A model generated the notes under the pieces. It was given only the letters and a program-made list of their open reading frames with translations. It did no database searches and was not told the DNA's origin. Below, one piece after another: positions 17,230 through 25,956 of a stretch of 64,000 bases of DNA (within the stretch, counting starts at the first letter, position 1; each line of letters begins with the position of its first letter). Origin of the DNA: Bizionia sp. (GTDB lineage: Bacteria; Bacteroidota; Bacteroidia; Flavobacteriales; Flavobacteriaceae); the NCBI GenBank assembly GCA_020631395.1, contig JAHDHI010000007.1, positions 1 through 64,000 of the forward strand. The letters run 5' to 3'. The translations under genes and the position numbers were made by a program.

Positions 17230-17408
17230 CTGTTTTTATTTATTGTTTTTATCGGTCATCCGTAACATTCATATAATCATTTCTCTGTGCATCTAACTTT
17301 TTAGTTATGAATGTCTCATCTGTTATCTTTATTTTTTTATGGATCATATGATAACATTTACATAACCGTCTCGTGCACCTATTGTTTGGCTATGACTGTT
17401 TCATTTTC
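17225..17408 (-). repeat. Two tandem units of the interspersed ~91-bp repeat before the FkbM gene
   Basis: Read on the minus strand, two diverged units lie head to tail: one at about 17315-17408, covering the last codons of the 522-aa glycosyltransferase, and one at about 17225-17317. Each ends in (A)ACAGATGA; the second one ends with the ATG of the FkbM gene. The inner unit matches the copy at 20085-20186 closely over its full length. It could encode a short tail ending NDYMNVTDDR before TAA, identical in this portion to the other copy. The outer unit keeps the same layout but with many changes and small gaps. Confidence 0.8.
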
Positions 17409-18947
17409 CAATTGTATTTTTTCTGCCCACATCATACTGCTATCCCATTGTTTATTCATCTTATTTAGATACTTCCATGGATTCTTTATTCTTTGATTCT
17501 TATAAAATTTAATGAAGAGTACGTACTTGTAACCATTTCTTTGGTATCTATTGAAATGTTTCTTCGCAAACAACATTATTGTTGGGGATGGTTTGGGTTG
17601 TATGATTTCATCTTCCCATCGTTTTTTCACCTTCGTCCTGAAACCACCGATGGGAGCTTTCAAATGAGTGATTTTAATTTCTGGAATAAATAGCACGTCT
17701 GTTCCTTGCTTGCGAATTTGCATTCCGAAATCGGAATCTTCTCCAAAACCAAATTCAAAGGCCATGTCAAAACGAATGTCTTTGAGGAGTGTCGATTTTA
17801 AAATGCTCGTTCCCGATCCAAAAATATCTGTTTGCACCGTTAAGAAATATGATTGCTTTTCATTAGGCTGCAAGCAAAGCAAATTAAGTGCATTGTTTCC
17901 ATACTTATCCAAAATACCGAATGCCTTTTCCATTAAATCGCCATCAAATCGAATGTCATCGTCTGCAAAAAAGGTCCATTCACTCTCAACTAAACCTATG
18001 GCTATGTTTCGAGCATTGCATGCTCCTGTTTGATGGGTAAAATAATGCTTGATTTTAAAAGGCCAATCCTCATTGGTCATGTAATGCAATGCCGTTTTTG
18101 AATTTATGTCTGGATTTTGTTCGACTACGATGACATTTTTTGGCAACACACTTTGGTTGGACAAATCCTTCAAAACATCATATAAACATTGCTCTCTTCC
18201 CAAAGTTGGTATTATGACGTCAATCTCTTTTTTTATTTTTGCGCTTCTTTGGGATTTCACCTCTATTCCACTTAAATCGATTTCTTGAGACAAAGACCTT
18301 GTAAACAAGCTTTTAAAAAACGACAACAATGGCAATTTATTCTCAAAAATGACAAAGCACAACAGCAAATTTATGGTCCAAGCAAATTTGTAATGTCGTC
18401 TTACAAATTTGAACAACTGGTATGTCGTCACTTTCTTCTCTTTAAATACAAATTCTTTTTGAGTATCAAGCAATGCTGGTTCCGAATAGCAAAACAACCC
18501 TTTTGGCATTGCTTGCTTTGCCAAACTCGTTAAAGCCAACTCAAAATTTCTTTCTTTCTGGCGGTTGCCTTTAATCTCATTTAGTATTTCTGCATGGATC
18601 CCTCCGACGTCACTACTCATTAACCATGTGGGAAAGCTCACTGCATCAAAAACATTGGTGTAAGGTTTTTGTTCCACATAACCTATTTGTTTGGAGATTG
18701 CATATTCTCCATTTATCGCATGAGAGGCCATTATCAATCTATGATGAAAAACCGTATCTAGGCGTTTAAAGTCTATAAACGCCTCATAGTCTTGATGTGT
18801 CCAAATGACAAATTCCCTAGGAAATAGCTTTGCGACATCAAACAAAACACTTATCAATGGCTTTTTAGAATCGTAATCGATCTTTTGGCTTCTATCCTTA
18901 GAATAAAGCTTAACCATCTTTTGATTATCATGAACTAATATTATCAT
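17379..18947 (-). CDS. Two-domain glycosyltransferase with C-terminal GT2 domain (522 aa)
   Basis: Residues 240-450 form a GT2 domain: EIDVIIPTLGREQCLYDVL, then FFADDDIRFDGDLME with the DDD metal site, then 'FGFGEDSDFGMQIRKQG' with the catalytic ED. The first 230 residues are a separate domain that begins MIILVHDNQKMVKLYS and includes 'FVIWTHQDYEAFIDF'. I recognise it as an N-terminal extension seen in some flavobacterial GT2 proteins but know no function for it; it may be a degenerate GT fold. The start overlaps the upstream GT4 by ATGA. The last codons (ENETVIAKQ) lie inside a unit of the 91-bp repeat, so this C-terminus may be a recombination product. Confidence 0.82.
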   Translation of the reverse strand: MIILVHDNQKMVKLYSKDRSQKIDYDSKKPLISVLFDVAKLFPREFVIWTHQDYEAFIDFKRLDTVFHHRLIMASHAINGEYAISKQIGYVEQKPYTNVFDAVSFPTWLMSSDVGGIHAEILNEIKGNRQKERNFELALTSLAKQAMPKGLFCYSEPALLDTQKEFVFKEKKVTTYQLFKFVRRHYKFAWTINLLLCFVIFENKLPLLSFFKSLFTRSLSQEIDLSGIEVKSQRSAKIKKEIDVIIPTLGREQCLYDVLKDLSNQSVLPKNVIVVEQNPDINSKTALHYMTNEDWPFKIKHYFTHQTGACNARNIAIGLVESEWTFFADDDIRFDGDLMEKAFGILDKYGNNALNLLCLQPNEKQSYFLTVQTDIFGSGTSILKSTLLKDIRFDMAFEFGFGEDSDFGMQIRKQGTDVLFIPEIKITHLKAPIGGFRTKVKKRWEDEIIQPKPSPTIMLFAKKHFNRYQRNGYKYVLFIKFYKNQRIKNPWKYLNKMNKQWDSSMMWAEKIQLENETVIAKQ

Positions 18948-20089
18948 TTTACAATCGACTTGTAATAGGCTATGTTCTGTTCTGCATTGGTGTCGATGTT
19001 AAAGGTAGTCTCTACCTTTTCTCGAGCTGCCTTCCCTATTTTCAAACATATTCTTTCATCTTTTAAAAGGCTTAAAATGCGCTCTGCATACAATTCGGTG
19101 TTTGATGGATGCACCAAATACCCATTTACTCCATCATCTATAAGCTCTTGTGCCCAACCTATGCTTGTATTCACTACTGGTTTTTGCAATGCCATGGACT
19201 CTATGGTTACCATTCCCAAGGTTTCTGCAAAAGATGGGAATGTGCATACATGGGCATTTTTAATGTGCTCTTTGACTTCCGAATAGGGGATTTTGCCTAG
19301 GTAATTGGACTGCTTCCTTGCTTTTTCAGAAAACAAATCTTCCATCAATGCATAGGTAGATTCGTTTCCTGTCTTTATGTCTGGAGCATCTCCTCCTATC
19401 AAGATCAATGTTGCTTCTGGGTTGTCTTCTATTACCTCGTTGAATATTTGTGCTAGCTCCAGCACTCCCTTCTTTCTAATTATGGTTCCTATGTACAATA
19501 TGGAATTCCTTTTGAACGCTTCAGGGTTTTCATTAAAAAAATGTTCCAATTGCAAACCATAGTGTATGGTTCTTATCTTGCTTTTTTTCAGTCCAAATAT
19601 TTTTTGTGTTTCTTCTCCTGCGTAAGTTGTAGGGGCAATGTAGGCCGTTGCCATTTTCAAGGCCTTCTTTTCGAAAATGAAATTCTTGAATTTTTGTCGT
19701 CGTCCATCGAGTTTGCAAAAATAGGCATCGCTTCCGTGAAAACGTATGACCAATGGAACTGCAAAACGCATCAATGCCGTTATACCTGTCCAATCCGGAG
19801 CCTCCAAAATGTCTATCTCCTTTTCCCTTACTACTGCATTGACATAGTTTTGTATTAGCATGCGATAGCGATACCAAGTAAAGTACTTAAATGACTTTGA
19901 TGCTATTAAATGAATTTCGACGCCTTCATCCATAAATATTGCATCTTCTTTTTGATGGTATACAAAGACAATGACATCTACTTCTTTTTTCACCAACGTC
20001 ACTGCAAGGTTTTTTATACTTGTCGCAATGCCTGCTGCGTAACTCACTTTTGGATGTGGATATTCTGGTGTTATCAAGCCTATTTTCAT
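18944..20089 (-). CDS. Glycosyltransferase family 4 (381 aa)
   Basis: A complete GT4 enzyme. The N-terminus MKIGLITPEYPHPKVSYAAG provides the acceptor loop ('YAAGIATSIKNLA'). The donor domain opens with SILYIGTIIRKKGVLELAQ, and the E-x7-E motif is FPSFAETLGMVTIESMALQ, followed by 'GVNGYLVHPSN'. The sequence IRFHGSDAYFC near residue 113 is typical of enzymes acting on lipid-linked oligosaccharides. The ATG at 20087-20089 sits in the boundary of a 91-bp repeat unit, with a 191-base gap to the upstream gene. It is coupled to the next gene by ATGA. Confidence 0.88.
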   Translation of the reverse strand: MKIGLITPEYPHPKVSYAAGIATSIKNLAVTLVKKEVDVIVFVYHQKEDAIFMDEGVEIHLIASKSFKYFTWYRYRMLIQNYVNAVVREKEIDILEAPDWTGITALMRFAVPLVIRFHGSDAYFCKLDGRRQKFKNFIFEKKALKMATAYIAPTTYAGEETQKIFGLKKSKIRTIHYGLQLEHFFNENPEAFKRNSILYIGTIIRKKGVLELAQIFNEVIEDNPEATLILIGGDAPDIKTGNESTYALMEDLFSEKARKQSNYLGKIPYSEVKEHIKNAHVCTFPSFAETLGMVTIESMALQKPVVNTSIGWAQELIDDGVNGYLVHPSNTELYAERILSLLKDERICLKIGKAAREKVETTFNIDTNAEQNIAYYKSIVK

Positions 20090-20218
20090 CTGTTTATACT
20101 TATTGTTTTTTATCGGTCATCCGTAACATTCATATAATCATTCCGCTGTGTATCTAACTTTTTAGTCATGACTGTTTCATCTGTTTAAATTTTATTGTCT
20201 CATCTACCTGATACATTC
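20085..20218 (-). repeat. Interspersed ~91-bp repeat before a GT4 gene, with a truncated extra unit
   Basis: A full unit spans about 20085-20186 and is nearly the same as the inner unit at 17225-17317: on the plus strand both contain TCGGTCATCCGTAACATTC followed by ATATAATCATT. Differences between the two in the potential reading frame include two silent changes (GAA/GAG and CGG/AGA). Beyond it, 20180-20215 repeats the unit's two ends (TTTCATCTGTTT and TCTCATCTA) without its middle, as if a unit had been deleted internally. Confidence 0.8.
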
Positions 20219-20280
20219 TTCCTTTTGGGCTTCTAAATTGAAATCAAAAAATTGTCAATGCCATTCCCTCATAAGGAATT

Positions 20281-21678
20281 TCACTTTTTCAACAAGATAT
20301 CAATTGTTTTCCATATTGTTTCTGAAGCTTTTGTAGGATGCTTCCCTGCCACTATCTCAAACCATTTCAAACCTTCAGCCACATTCGACGTTTTGCCTTC
20401 TAAGATATTTTCGACAATGGATTCCAGGTCTTCTTTGTTGGTACAAAACACTGCCGCTTCTTGACTGGGCATAGATCTAAAATGAACATACTTGTAATTC
20501 TGTCCAATATCTCTAATCCCCTTTTTAAGCTGTGGTTGTTCGTAGTTATAATAAATGCATGGTTTATTGTGAGCCACAAAATCGAAAACAGTGGATGAAC
20601 ATACATTGGTCACGAACTCGCTGTGTTCGCATACGTTATACAACATCTTGAAGTCTTCTTTGGCCGGCAGCACTTGGTTCCATTGATTTCCTACTTGCTT
20701 CCAAATAGGATCCAATACTTCAATGATGTCTTTATTGGCTTCTATTACCGCATTGTATCTTGGTGTAAAATCCACAGGGCATTTCCTATATATGATGCCT
20801 AGGTTTTCACCTTTTGCATTTAAACTTCGTACTGCATTTGCCAAGTCTTCCAAATAATGTTGGTCCAATGGCGAAGTTGTTTCATCGTCCCCGGAATAGC
20901 ATATGTATTTTTTGTTTTCGTCCAAGTTGTTTTCCTTGAAGAACTCAGATCGCGGTTGCAATAGACTTGTGTCGTAATGAGGTTCGAACTGGGGTGTCCC
21001 TGTAACAAATACTTGTTCCTCTTTCACAAATGGGTAATATTTCAACACGTCTTCCTTCATCAAATCACTCCATACAAAGTAATGATCGGTTTCGACTACT
21101 TGCATTGCCTTGGGCACGTTGTCCCATGAATACACGAAAGCCGCAGTCGGTATTCCCAAATCTTTGGCAGCCAACAATGCACTGATGGATTGTGTTGCTC
21201 GTTGTGTGGTGCAAAATATCATATCTGGCTTATGTGCTTCCAATTGTGCCTTGCAATATTTGTATTTTGAAGTTGAGCGTTCCAAAGCGTCAATTTTTTT
21301 TCGTAGACGCACAATCCCCTTCTCTGAAGAATGTGTACCGACCAACCATCTAACATACAAACTCTTGAAAGTATTCTTTGCTCCCTTGTAATTGAATGGA
21401 AACTTGTATGTTGGATAGACAGGATCATTGAATTTGTCCCTAGACACGTTCAATTCTGCTCGTTTTCTTGCTCTAGCATAAATAGGCAATAGTTTATGTG
21501 CTGTATGGTCTTCTATCTTCACTTCATTGAATCCCAAGTTGTCCTTCAATGAAAAAATGGTATTGTTCCAATAGTGAATGTCGAACCCCATTTGCTCTCC
21601 AATGGCTTTGAAATCTGTAAAGGCAAAGTTTCTCAGGCCTACTCCATCTGGAAAAAAAACGAATACTTTCTTCTTCAT
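20281..21678 (-). CDS. GT-B-type glycosyltransferase of unassigned family (465 aa)
   Basis: A soluble protein beginning MKKKVFVFFPDGVGLRNFA. The C-terminal half resembles the CDP-glycerol glycerophosphotransferase / UDP-glycosyltransferase GT-B group: 'VFVTGTPQFEPHYD', then a loop rich in acidic residues, and later FVTNVCSSTVFDFVAHNKP followed by 'CIYYNYEQ'. The Ser-Ser-Thr segment is where such enzymes bind donor phosphates. I cannot place it in a numbered GT family. It lies directly after the pyruvyl transferase and nonulosonate genes, so a role in adding the CMP-activated nine-carbon sugar or a phosphoalditol is possible but unproven. About 190 bases with repeat remnants separate it from the next gene. 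Confidence 0.7.
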   Translation of the reverse strand: MKKKVFVFFPDGVGLRNFAFTDFKAIGEQMGFDIHYWNNTIFSLKDNLGFNEVKIEDHTAHKLLPIYARARKRAELNVSRDKFNDPVYPTYKFPFNYKGAKNTFKSLYVRWLVGTHSSEKGIVRLRKKIDALERSTSKYKYCKAQLEAHKPDMIFCTTQRATQSISALLAAKDLGIPTAAFVYSWDNVPKAMQVVETDHYFVWSDLMKEDVLKYYPFVKEEQVFVTGTPQFEPHYDTSLLQPRSEFFKENNLDENKKYICYSGDDETTSPLDQHYLEDLANAVRSLNAKGENLGIIYRKCPVDFTPRYNAVIEANKDIIEVLDPIWKQVGNQWNQVLPAKEDFKMLYNVCEHSEFVTNVCSSTVFDFVAHNKPCIYYNYEQPQLKKGIRDIGQNYKYVHFRSMPSQEAAVFCTNKEDLESIVENILEGKTSNVAEGLKWFEIVAGKHPTKASETIWKTIDILLKK

Positions 21679-21709
21679 ATTTCTTTTTACTGTGAAAACA
21701 GGAATTGTT

Positions 21710-22537
21710 CTACGATTGACTTTTAAATGGGCATGCAGCCATTAACCCATCGCACAATTCCTTGATTACAAATTGATCTGGAAGTGCGTCTCTTCTATTG
21801 AAGACATTTTCCAGTGCTTCTAAATTCATTTTGTCATTTGTTATTTCGGATTGATAGGACTCCATCTTCACTGACTCGAAATAATCACGATATTTGATGT
21901 CGTCTCCAAACACATCATCTGAAAATTTTTGCCATACAGCTGGAATCCCATATGCATGAGATATGATGACCCCATGCAATGACGAGGATACTATTTTTTC
22001 GCATTTCAAGAATTGATTCGTTGTTTCTTCAATGCTGTTCGTCATTAAATCTATCAACAAAATGGAATCATCATTTTCATACCACTCACTTACCTTCTTA
22101 AAATCGTTATAATGTGGAACGACTCCCATCTTGTATTCTTTTTTTATTTCTGGCTTGTAATATCTTGGCAGCAACAATGCTGGATCCCCATATACTTCAG
22201 GAACATCGTAGCCCTGATTTACCAAATGCATCCTTGTTTGCGGTCCTCGAACAGCTAGAAATTTGGCTTTCTTTATTTTATATTCTTTCGATATGATGCC
22301 ACTTCCCCAGACTATGCATTTTTCATTTACATTCGTTAAGATGCTACCTATCGTTACATAGATCGGTCTAAAAATATTTTGAAATGAGAATTCCGACGGT
22401 TTTGTCCAAACGACCTTCTTGTCGGCTATTTTTTCAACTAGATATTTTCCTAGAAGATCTCCATAGTTCTCTTTGGTCTTTCCTTGAAGTTTCATTTCAT
22501 TCCACCAAAATAGTCTAATGGTTTTCCCTTGAAACAT
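21710..22537 (-). CDS. Polysaccharide pyruvyl transferase family protein (275 aa)
   Basis: The product probably adds a pyruvate ketal from phosphoenolpyruvate to a sugar of the polysaccharide. Family features are ENYGDLLGKYLVEKIA near the N-terminus, VRGPQTRMHLVNQGYDVPE in the middle with 'YGDPALLLPRYY' after it, and CEKIVSSSLHGVIISHAYG near residue 195, where the Ser-Ser-Leu-His-Gly motif is the most conserved part. The length fits the shorter WcaK/CsaB relatives. It begins two bases after the stop of the NeuB-like gene, so the two are co-translated or at least co-transcribed. Confidence 0.85.
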   Translation of the reverse strand: MFQGKTIRLFWWNEMKLQGKTKENYGDLLGKYLVEKIADKKVVWTKPSEFSFQNIFRPIYVTIGSILTNVNEKCIVWGSGIISKEYKIKKAKFLAVRGPQTRMHLVNQGYDVPEVYGDPALLLPRYYKPEIKKEYKMGVVPHYNDFKKVSEWYENDDSILLIDLMTNSIEETTNQFLKCEKIVSSSLHGVIISHAYGIPAVWQKFSDDVFGDDIKYRDYFESVKMESYQSEITNDKMNLEALENVFNRRDALPDQFVIKELCDGLMAACPFKSQS

Positions 22538-22539
22538 TA

Positions 22540-23415
22540 TTATCCTTTTTGATTTTTCAATTTATCTCTTTGTACTTGTTCTATTGGCAGGATATCTTGG
22601 CTTTTGTATGCCAAGGCTTGATGCACGGCATTCAAATCCCTTGACAACTTTCGCAATCCCATTGGTTCCAATGAGGCTGCATGATCAGTGCCTTTCCAAG
22701 TACGATCTATCGTATAGTGCCTTTCTATTATGTTTACCCCCAAAGTATATGCAGCTACATCTACTGCTATGCCCAAATGGTGTCCGGAGAAACCAATGTG
22801 CTTTACATCTCCCTTGTACTTGTCCAACAATAAATTGATATCCAAGAGGCATACGTCTTGAAATGGCACGGGATATCCTGATGTACAATTGTACAATACC
22901 AAATCTTTGTTTCTATTGTGTTTTTTGAATAAATTCACCAGGTCTTCTATTTCATCCTTGGTTGTCATTCCCGTGGAAATATGCAATTCTCCGTTGTAGT
23001 TTTTACATAACCACTCCAACATGGCCACATTGTTGTTGCAGGCCGATGGTATCTTGATGAATTCTGGTTCCAACGATGCGATTTCCTTGGCTGACGTCAC
23101 ATCCCAAACCGATGTAGAATAGGTCAATCCTATTTCTTCACAATATGCTTTGAGTTCCCTATGTTGCTCTACGTCGAATTCCAAGAACTCCCTATGTGCT
23201 CCGTAGGTGTCTCCATAGGAATTTATCGGGTTTGGATGTGGCTGATTGTATTGTTCGTCGGTTAGCAATTCCTTGTTATGTCTCTTTTGAAACTTTACGG
23301 CATCGACATTGCAGAATATTTTAGCGACTTTGATCAATTCTTTGGCTATTGACATTTCACCTTTGTGGTTGCAACCAATTTCAGCAATTATATAGGGCTT
23401 TTTGTAGGATTCCAT
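22540..23415 (-). CDS. neuB: N-acetylneuraminate synthase family protein (short NeuB, no SAF domain)
   Basis: A phosphoenolpyruvate-dependent nonulosonate synthase with a TIM-barrel. Visible are AEIGCNHKG at 11-19, DAVKFQKRH at 38-46, FIKIPSACNNN at 119-129, STGM at 147-150, NCTSGYP at 176-182, GFSGHH at 208-213 and GTDHAASLEP at 242-251, all expected for substrate and metal binding. The usual C-terminal SAF (antifreeze-like) domain of about 60 residues is missing; the protein ends at 291 instead of about 340-350. The gene precedes nothing that would supply ManNAc, such as NeuC. The product may be sialic acid, KDN or another nonulosonate, free or as a 9-phosphate. It lies 16 bases after the cytidylyltransferase-phosphatase gene. 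Confidence 0.85.
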   Translation of the reverse strand: MESYKKPYIIAEIGCNHKGEMSIAKELIKVAKIFCNVDAVKFQKRHNKELLTDEQYNQPHPNPINSYGDTYGAHREFLEFDVEQHRELKAYCEEIGLTYSTSVWDVTSAKEIASLEPEFIKIPSACNNNVAMLEWLCKNYNGELHISTGMTTKDEIEDLVNLFKKHNRNKDLVLYNCTSGYPVPFQDVCLLDINLLLDKYKGDVKHIGFSGHHLGIAVDVAAYTLGVNIIERHYTIDRTWKGTDHAASLEPMGLRKLSRDLNAVHQALAYKSQDILPIEQVQRDKLKNQKG

Positions 23416-23431
23416 AGAAGTATGTGTAAAG

Positions 23432-24586
23432 TTAAAATCTTTTGTTGTAGTTCATTATGAATTGGCAGGCTTCTCTAATGGCTCCTGCTCCAGAATTTTT
23501 GGATAATACGACATCTGCATTCTGTTTTACGATGTCTGTTGCATTGTTTGGTACCAATGACCAACCAACACTGCATATGTTTGTCAAATCGTTGACATCG
23601 TCGCCAAGGTATGCGAAATTGCTTATGACTAGATTTTTTTCTTTTATTATGTTTTGAAGTAGGCTATACTTGTCTTTTACTCCCAAGTATACATTTTCAA
23701 TCTTTAGTTTATGCATGCGTTTGGCTACCAACTCCGATTGCTCCGAAGTCATCACCATTACCTCGACATTGAACTGTCTCAGAATTTCCAACCCCATGCC
23801 GTCTCTCATGTCAAAGTTCTTGGTATGCTCTCCATCTTTTGTATAGGTTATCGTTCCATCTGTGAATACGCCATCGACATCCAAGACGACATGAGTAATC
23901 TTCCTGGATTCCTTTGCTCTCTTTTGACGCTCCATCAATAATTGCTCTACAGCAATCCAATCGTTTTCAGAATCTATTTCCAATAGGGATTCTTCCGGCA
24001 TCTTTACAACGGCGACCTTGTTACCCAACCTGTTCTTTGTTTGTTGCAAGGCAGATTTCGTCGTCGTGTAAACAGCTCCATTCTCTACTAGCAATCCATC
24101 GAAATCTTGACGCCTTGGCCGTTCCAATGGGTTATAGTTTATTGGTGTCCCATCTTCATTCCATAAAAAACGATGCGTATTTACCACTGTCAATGCAGAA
24201 TCGAATTCCCCTTCCAATTTATCCAAACAGGCATTTATATCGTTGCATCTCGTAAATGGTGAAGTTGCTTGTAGCAAGCAAAAAACATCAAAGTCGTAAC
24301 CAATCTCATCGCAGAATTCCAACATGGCCATTTCTGTCGATGCGGTATCACTTGCGCTTTCATCACTTCTCAACAAGGCTTTTACTTTATTTGTCCAATG
24401 GTATTCCTTGGCTATGAAGTCGATTATGTCTTGATCGTCCGTATAAACGCAGACCTCATCCAAGTCAGAAAAGATGGCTTCTCCTAAAACCCAAGTGTAT
24501 AAGGGTCTTCCAACCATTTTACGTTTGTTCTTATTTGGAATGCCTTTTGAGCCTTTACGCAGTGGGATAAAGCCTATTTTTTTCAT
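23432..24586 (-). CDS. neuA: Bifunctional acylneuraminate cytidylyltransferase / HAD phosphatase fusion (384 aa)
   Basis: Residues 1-225 are a CMP-nonulosonate synthetase: RKGSKGIPNKN at 10-20 is the CTP loop, with LQATSPF at 105-111. Residues 228-384 are a KdsC-like HAD phosphatase: DVDGVFTDG at 236-244 holds the nucleophile and acid Asp pair, RDGMG lies at 261-265, and GDDVNDL at 328-334 is the metal motif. The same domain order occurs in vertebrate CMAS, whose HAD part is considered inactive, but here all catalytic motifs are kept. One protein could therefore remove a phosphate from a nonulosonate-9-phosphate and activate the sugar with CTP. The 218 bases upstream contain an AT-rich hairpin (24630-24656) and no gene; no convincing promoter is seen. 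Confidence 0.88.
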   Translation of the reverse strand: MKKIGFIPLRKGSKGIPNKNKRKMVGRPLYTWVLGEAIFSDLDEVCVYTDDQDIIDFIAKEYHWTNKVKALLRSDESASDTASTEMAMLEFCDEIGYDFDVFCLLQATSPFTRCNDINACLDKLEGEFDSALTVVNTHRFLWNEDGTPINYNPLERPRRQDFDGLLVENGAVYTTTKSALQQTKNRLGNKVAVVKMPEESLLEIDSENDWIAVEQLLMERQKRAKESRKITHVVLDVDGVFTDGTITYTKDGEHTKNFDMRDGMGLEILRQFNVEVMVMTSEQSELVAKRMHKLKIENVYLGVKDKYSLLQNIIKEKNLVISNFAYLGDDVNDLTNICSVGWSLVPNNATDIVKQNADVVLSKNSGAGAIREACQFIMNYNKRF

Positions 24587-24804
24587 TTAAGTTTAGTGGT
24601 AAATTATCTAACAATTCTGCTAAAATACATTTTTTAGCGATGAAATAGCTAAAAAACAGGATAAAAGGTAATGATTATAATGTTATTTAATACTTTTTTT
24701 CAACAATATCTCGTTTTAAGATATGATATTCTGACGTTCGTCAAACTGAAACACCATTCCCATACTCGTCAATGAGCATTTTTCAGATGACAAGGTATGG
24801 TTTC

Positions 24805-25956
24805 TCAGGTCGTTATATTGTCGTAGGCTTCCAATACTTGTCTTCTGATGTTGGCTATTTCAAAACGAGGCTTAATTTCCGATTGATTGACTTTAAATGC
24901 CTTTTCCATCAAATCTGGATTTGAAAGTGCTTTGGAGACTAGACCTTTAATGTGTTCTACATCTTCGCAATCTTCTATCAACAACCCATTTTCATTTTGT
25001 TTTATCACTTCTGCCGAAGCACCTCCCGGATTGGATTGGATTGGAAAGGCGCCTTGTGCGATCGCTTCCAACAAGGTATTCGGCATTCCATCGGAATTGC
25101 TATTGCCTATGTACAGCAATGCTTCCCCCATTAACTTCATTATGCTTTCATGTGGCATAAAAGCACCTATGCCATGTACCATCACATTTATTTTCTGTGA
25201 TACTTTCTCACTAGAAATAAATCCCTCCACTTCTTTATCTGCTCCAAAGACAACGACTTGGTATGGTTCCAGTTCTCTTTGCAATTCCACCAATGCCTTT
25301 AACACTTCTATGCAACGTCCTGAACGTCCTTGATATCCTTTCACCAATATCATGTTTCGTTCTCCCACTGGAGTTTTCACATACTTGTCGTGTTTGGCAT
25401 AATCATAACCTCCACCACCTGGATATGTTCCCAAAACCATTCCTTTGAATCCTAGTCTCTTCGCTATGGAAACATCTCGCTTACAGTCGGTAAACAAATA
25501 ATCTATTCTTGGCAATACCTTGACAATGTCCTGCTTGTACTTTTCTATGTTTTTGAAATAATATAAATCGCTTCCCCAAGATGAATAAGTCCATTTTAAG
25601 TCTTTATGTTTCTGCATTACCTTGAAAATAGGTGTACATGCTACGTATAGCGCAAAGCTATGCACCACATCTGGTTGTATTTCCAACACTACCTTTTCAA
25701 ACGCCCTTGCTGTATCGTTTTCTATGATTGGACTAAGCCTTGCATATAGTTTCGGAAGTCTCTTTTTCAAGAAATGCCTCCCTTTTAAATTGGGGTATTT
25801 CAATTTCCATCCGTTTATCTTATGTACCCATGGCAATTTTTCTGTTGGACTACCATCTCTAACGTCAAACCAATAAACATCGTGCCTGGAATCCTTGAGT
25901 TGTTCAGTCCAACGCAAAAAATGAATAGAATTCATTGAAACCATCAAAATTTTCAT
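24805..25956 (-). CDS. Glycosyltransferase family 4 (383 aa)
   Basis: A GT4 enzyme beginning MKILMVSMNSIHFLRWTEQ, an opening typical of capsule GT4 proteins of the WbnH/PglH type. The donor site is YIGNSNSDGMPNTLLEAIA, with Asp in place of the first Glu of E-x7-E, then 'GGASAEVIKQNENGLLIED'. 'TYSSWGSDLYYF' in the middle is a common acceptor-side motif. The start codon lies within a third, truncated copy of the repeat (25952-25986). A 218-base gap separates it from the CMP-nonulosonate gene downstream, so it may belong to a separate module. Confidence 0.86.
   Translation of the reverse strand: MKILMVSMNSIHFLRWTEQLKDSRHDVYWFDVRDGSPTEKLPWVHKINGWKLKYPNLKGRHFLKKRLPKLYARLSPIIENDTARAFEKVVLEIQPDVVHSFALYVACTPIFKVMQKHKDLKWTYSSWGSDLYYFKNIEKYKQDIVKVLPRIDYLFTDCKRDVSIAKRLGFKGMVLGTYPGGGGYDYAKHDKYVKTPVGERNMILVKGYQGRSGRCIEVLKALVELQRELEPYQVVVFGADKEVEGFISSEKVSQKINVMVHGIGAFMPHESIMKLMGEALLYIGNSNSDGMPNTLLEAIAQGAFPIQSNPGGASAEVIKQNENGLLIEDCEDVEHIKGLVSKALSNPDLMEKAFKVNQSEIKPRFEIANIRRQVLEAYDNITT

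Noticed and set aside
17225-20218. The interspersed repeats as a CRISPR array
   Set aside because: Units are about 91 bp, diverged, and lie upstream of genes with irregular spacing; no regular spacers or cas genes.
24630-24656. AT-rich hairpin upstream of the CMP-nonulosonate synthetase gene as a terminator or riboswitch
   Set aside because: The stem consists mainly of A-T pairs, no T-run follows on the minus strand, and no known riboswitch pattern was seen.
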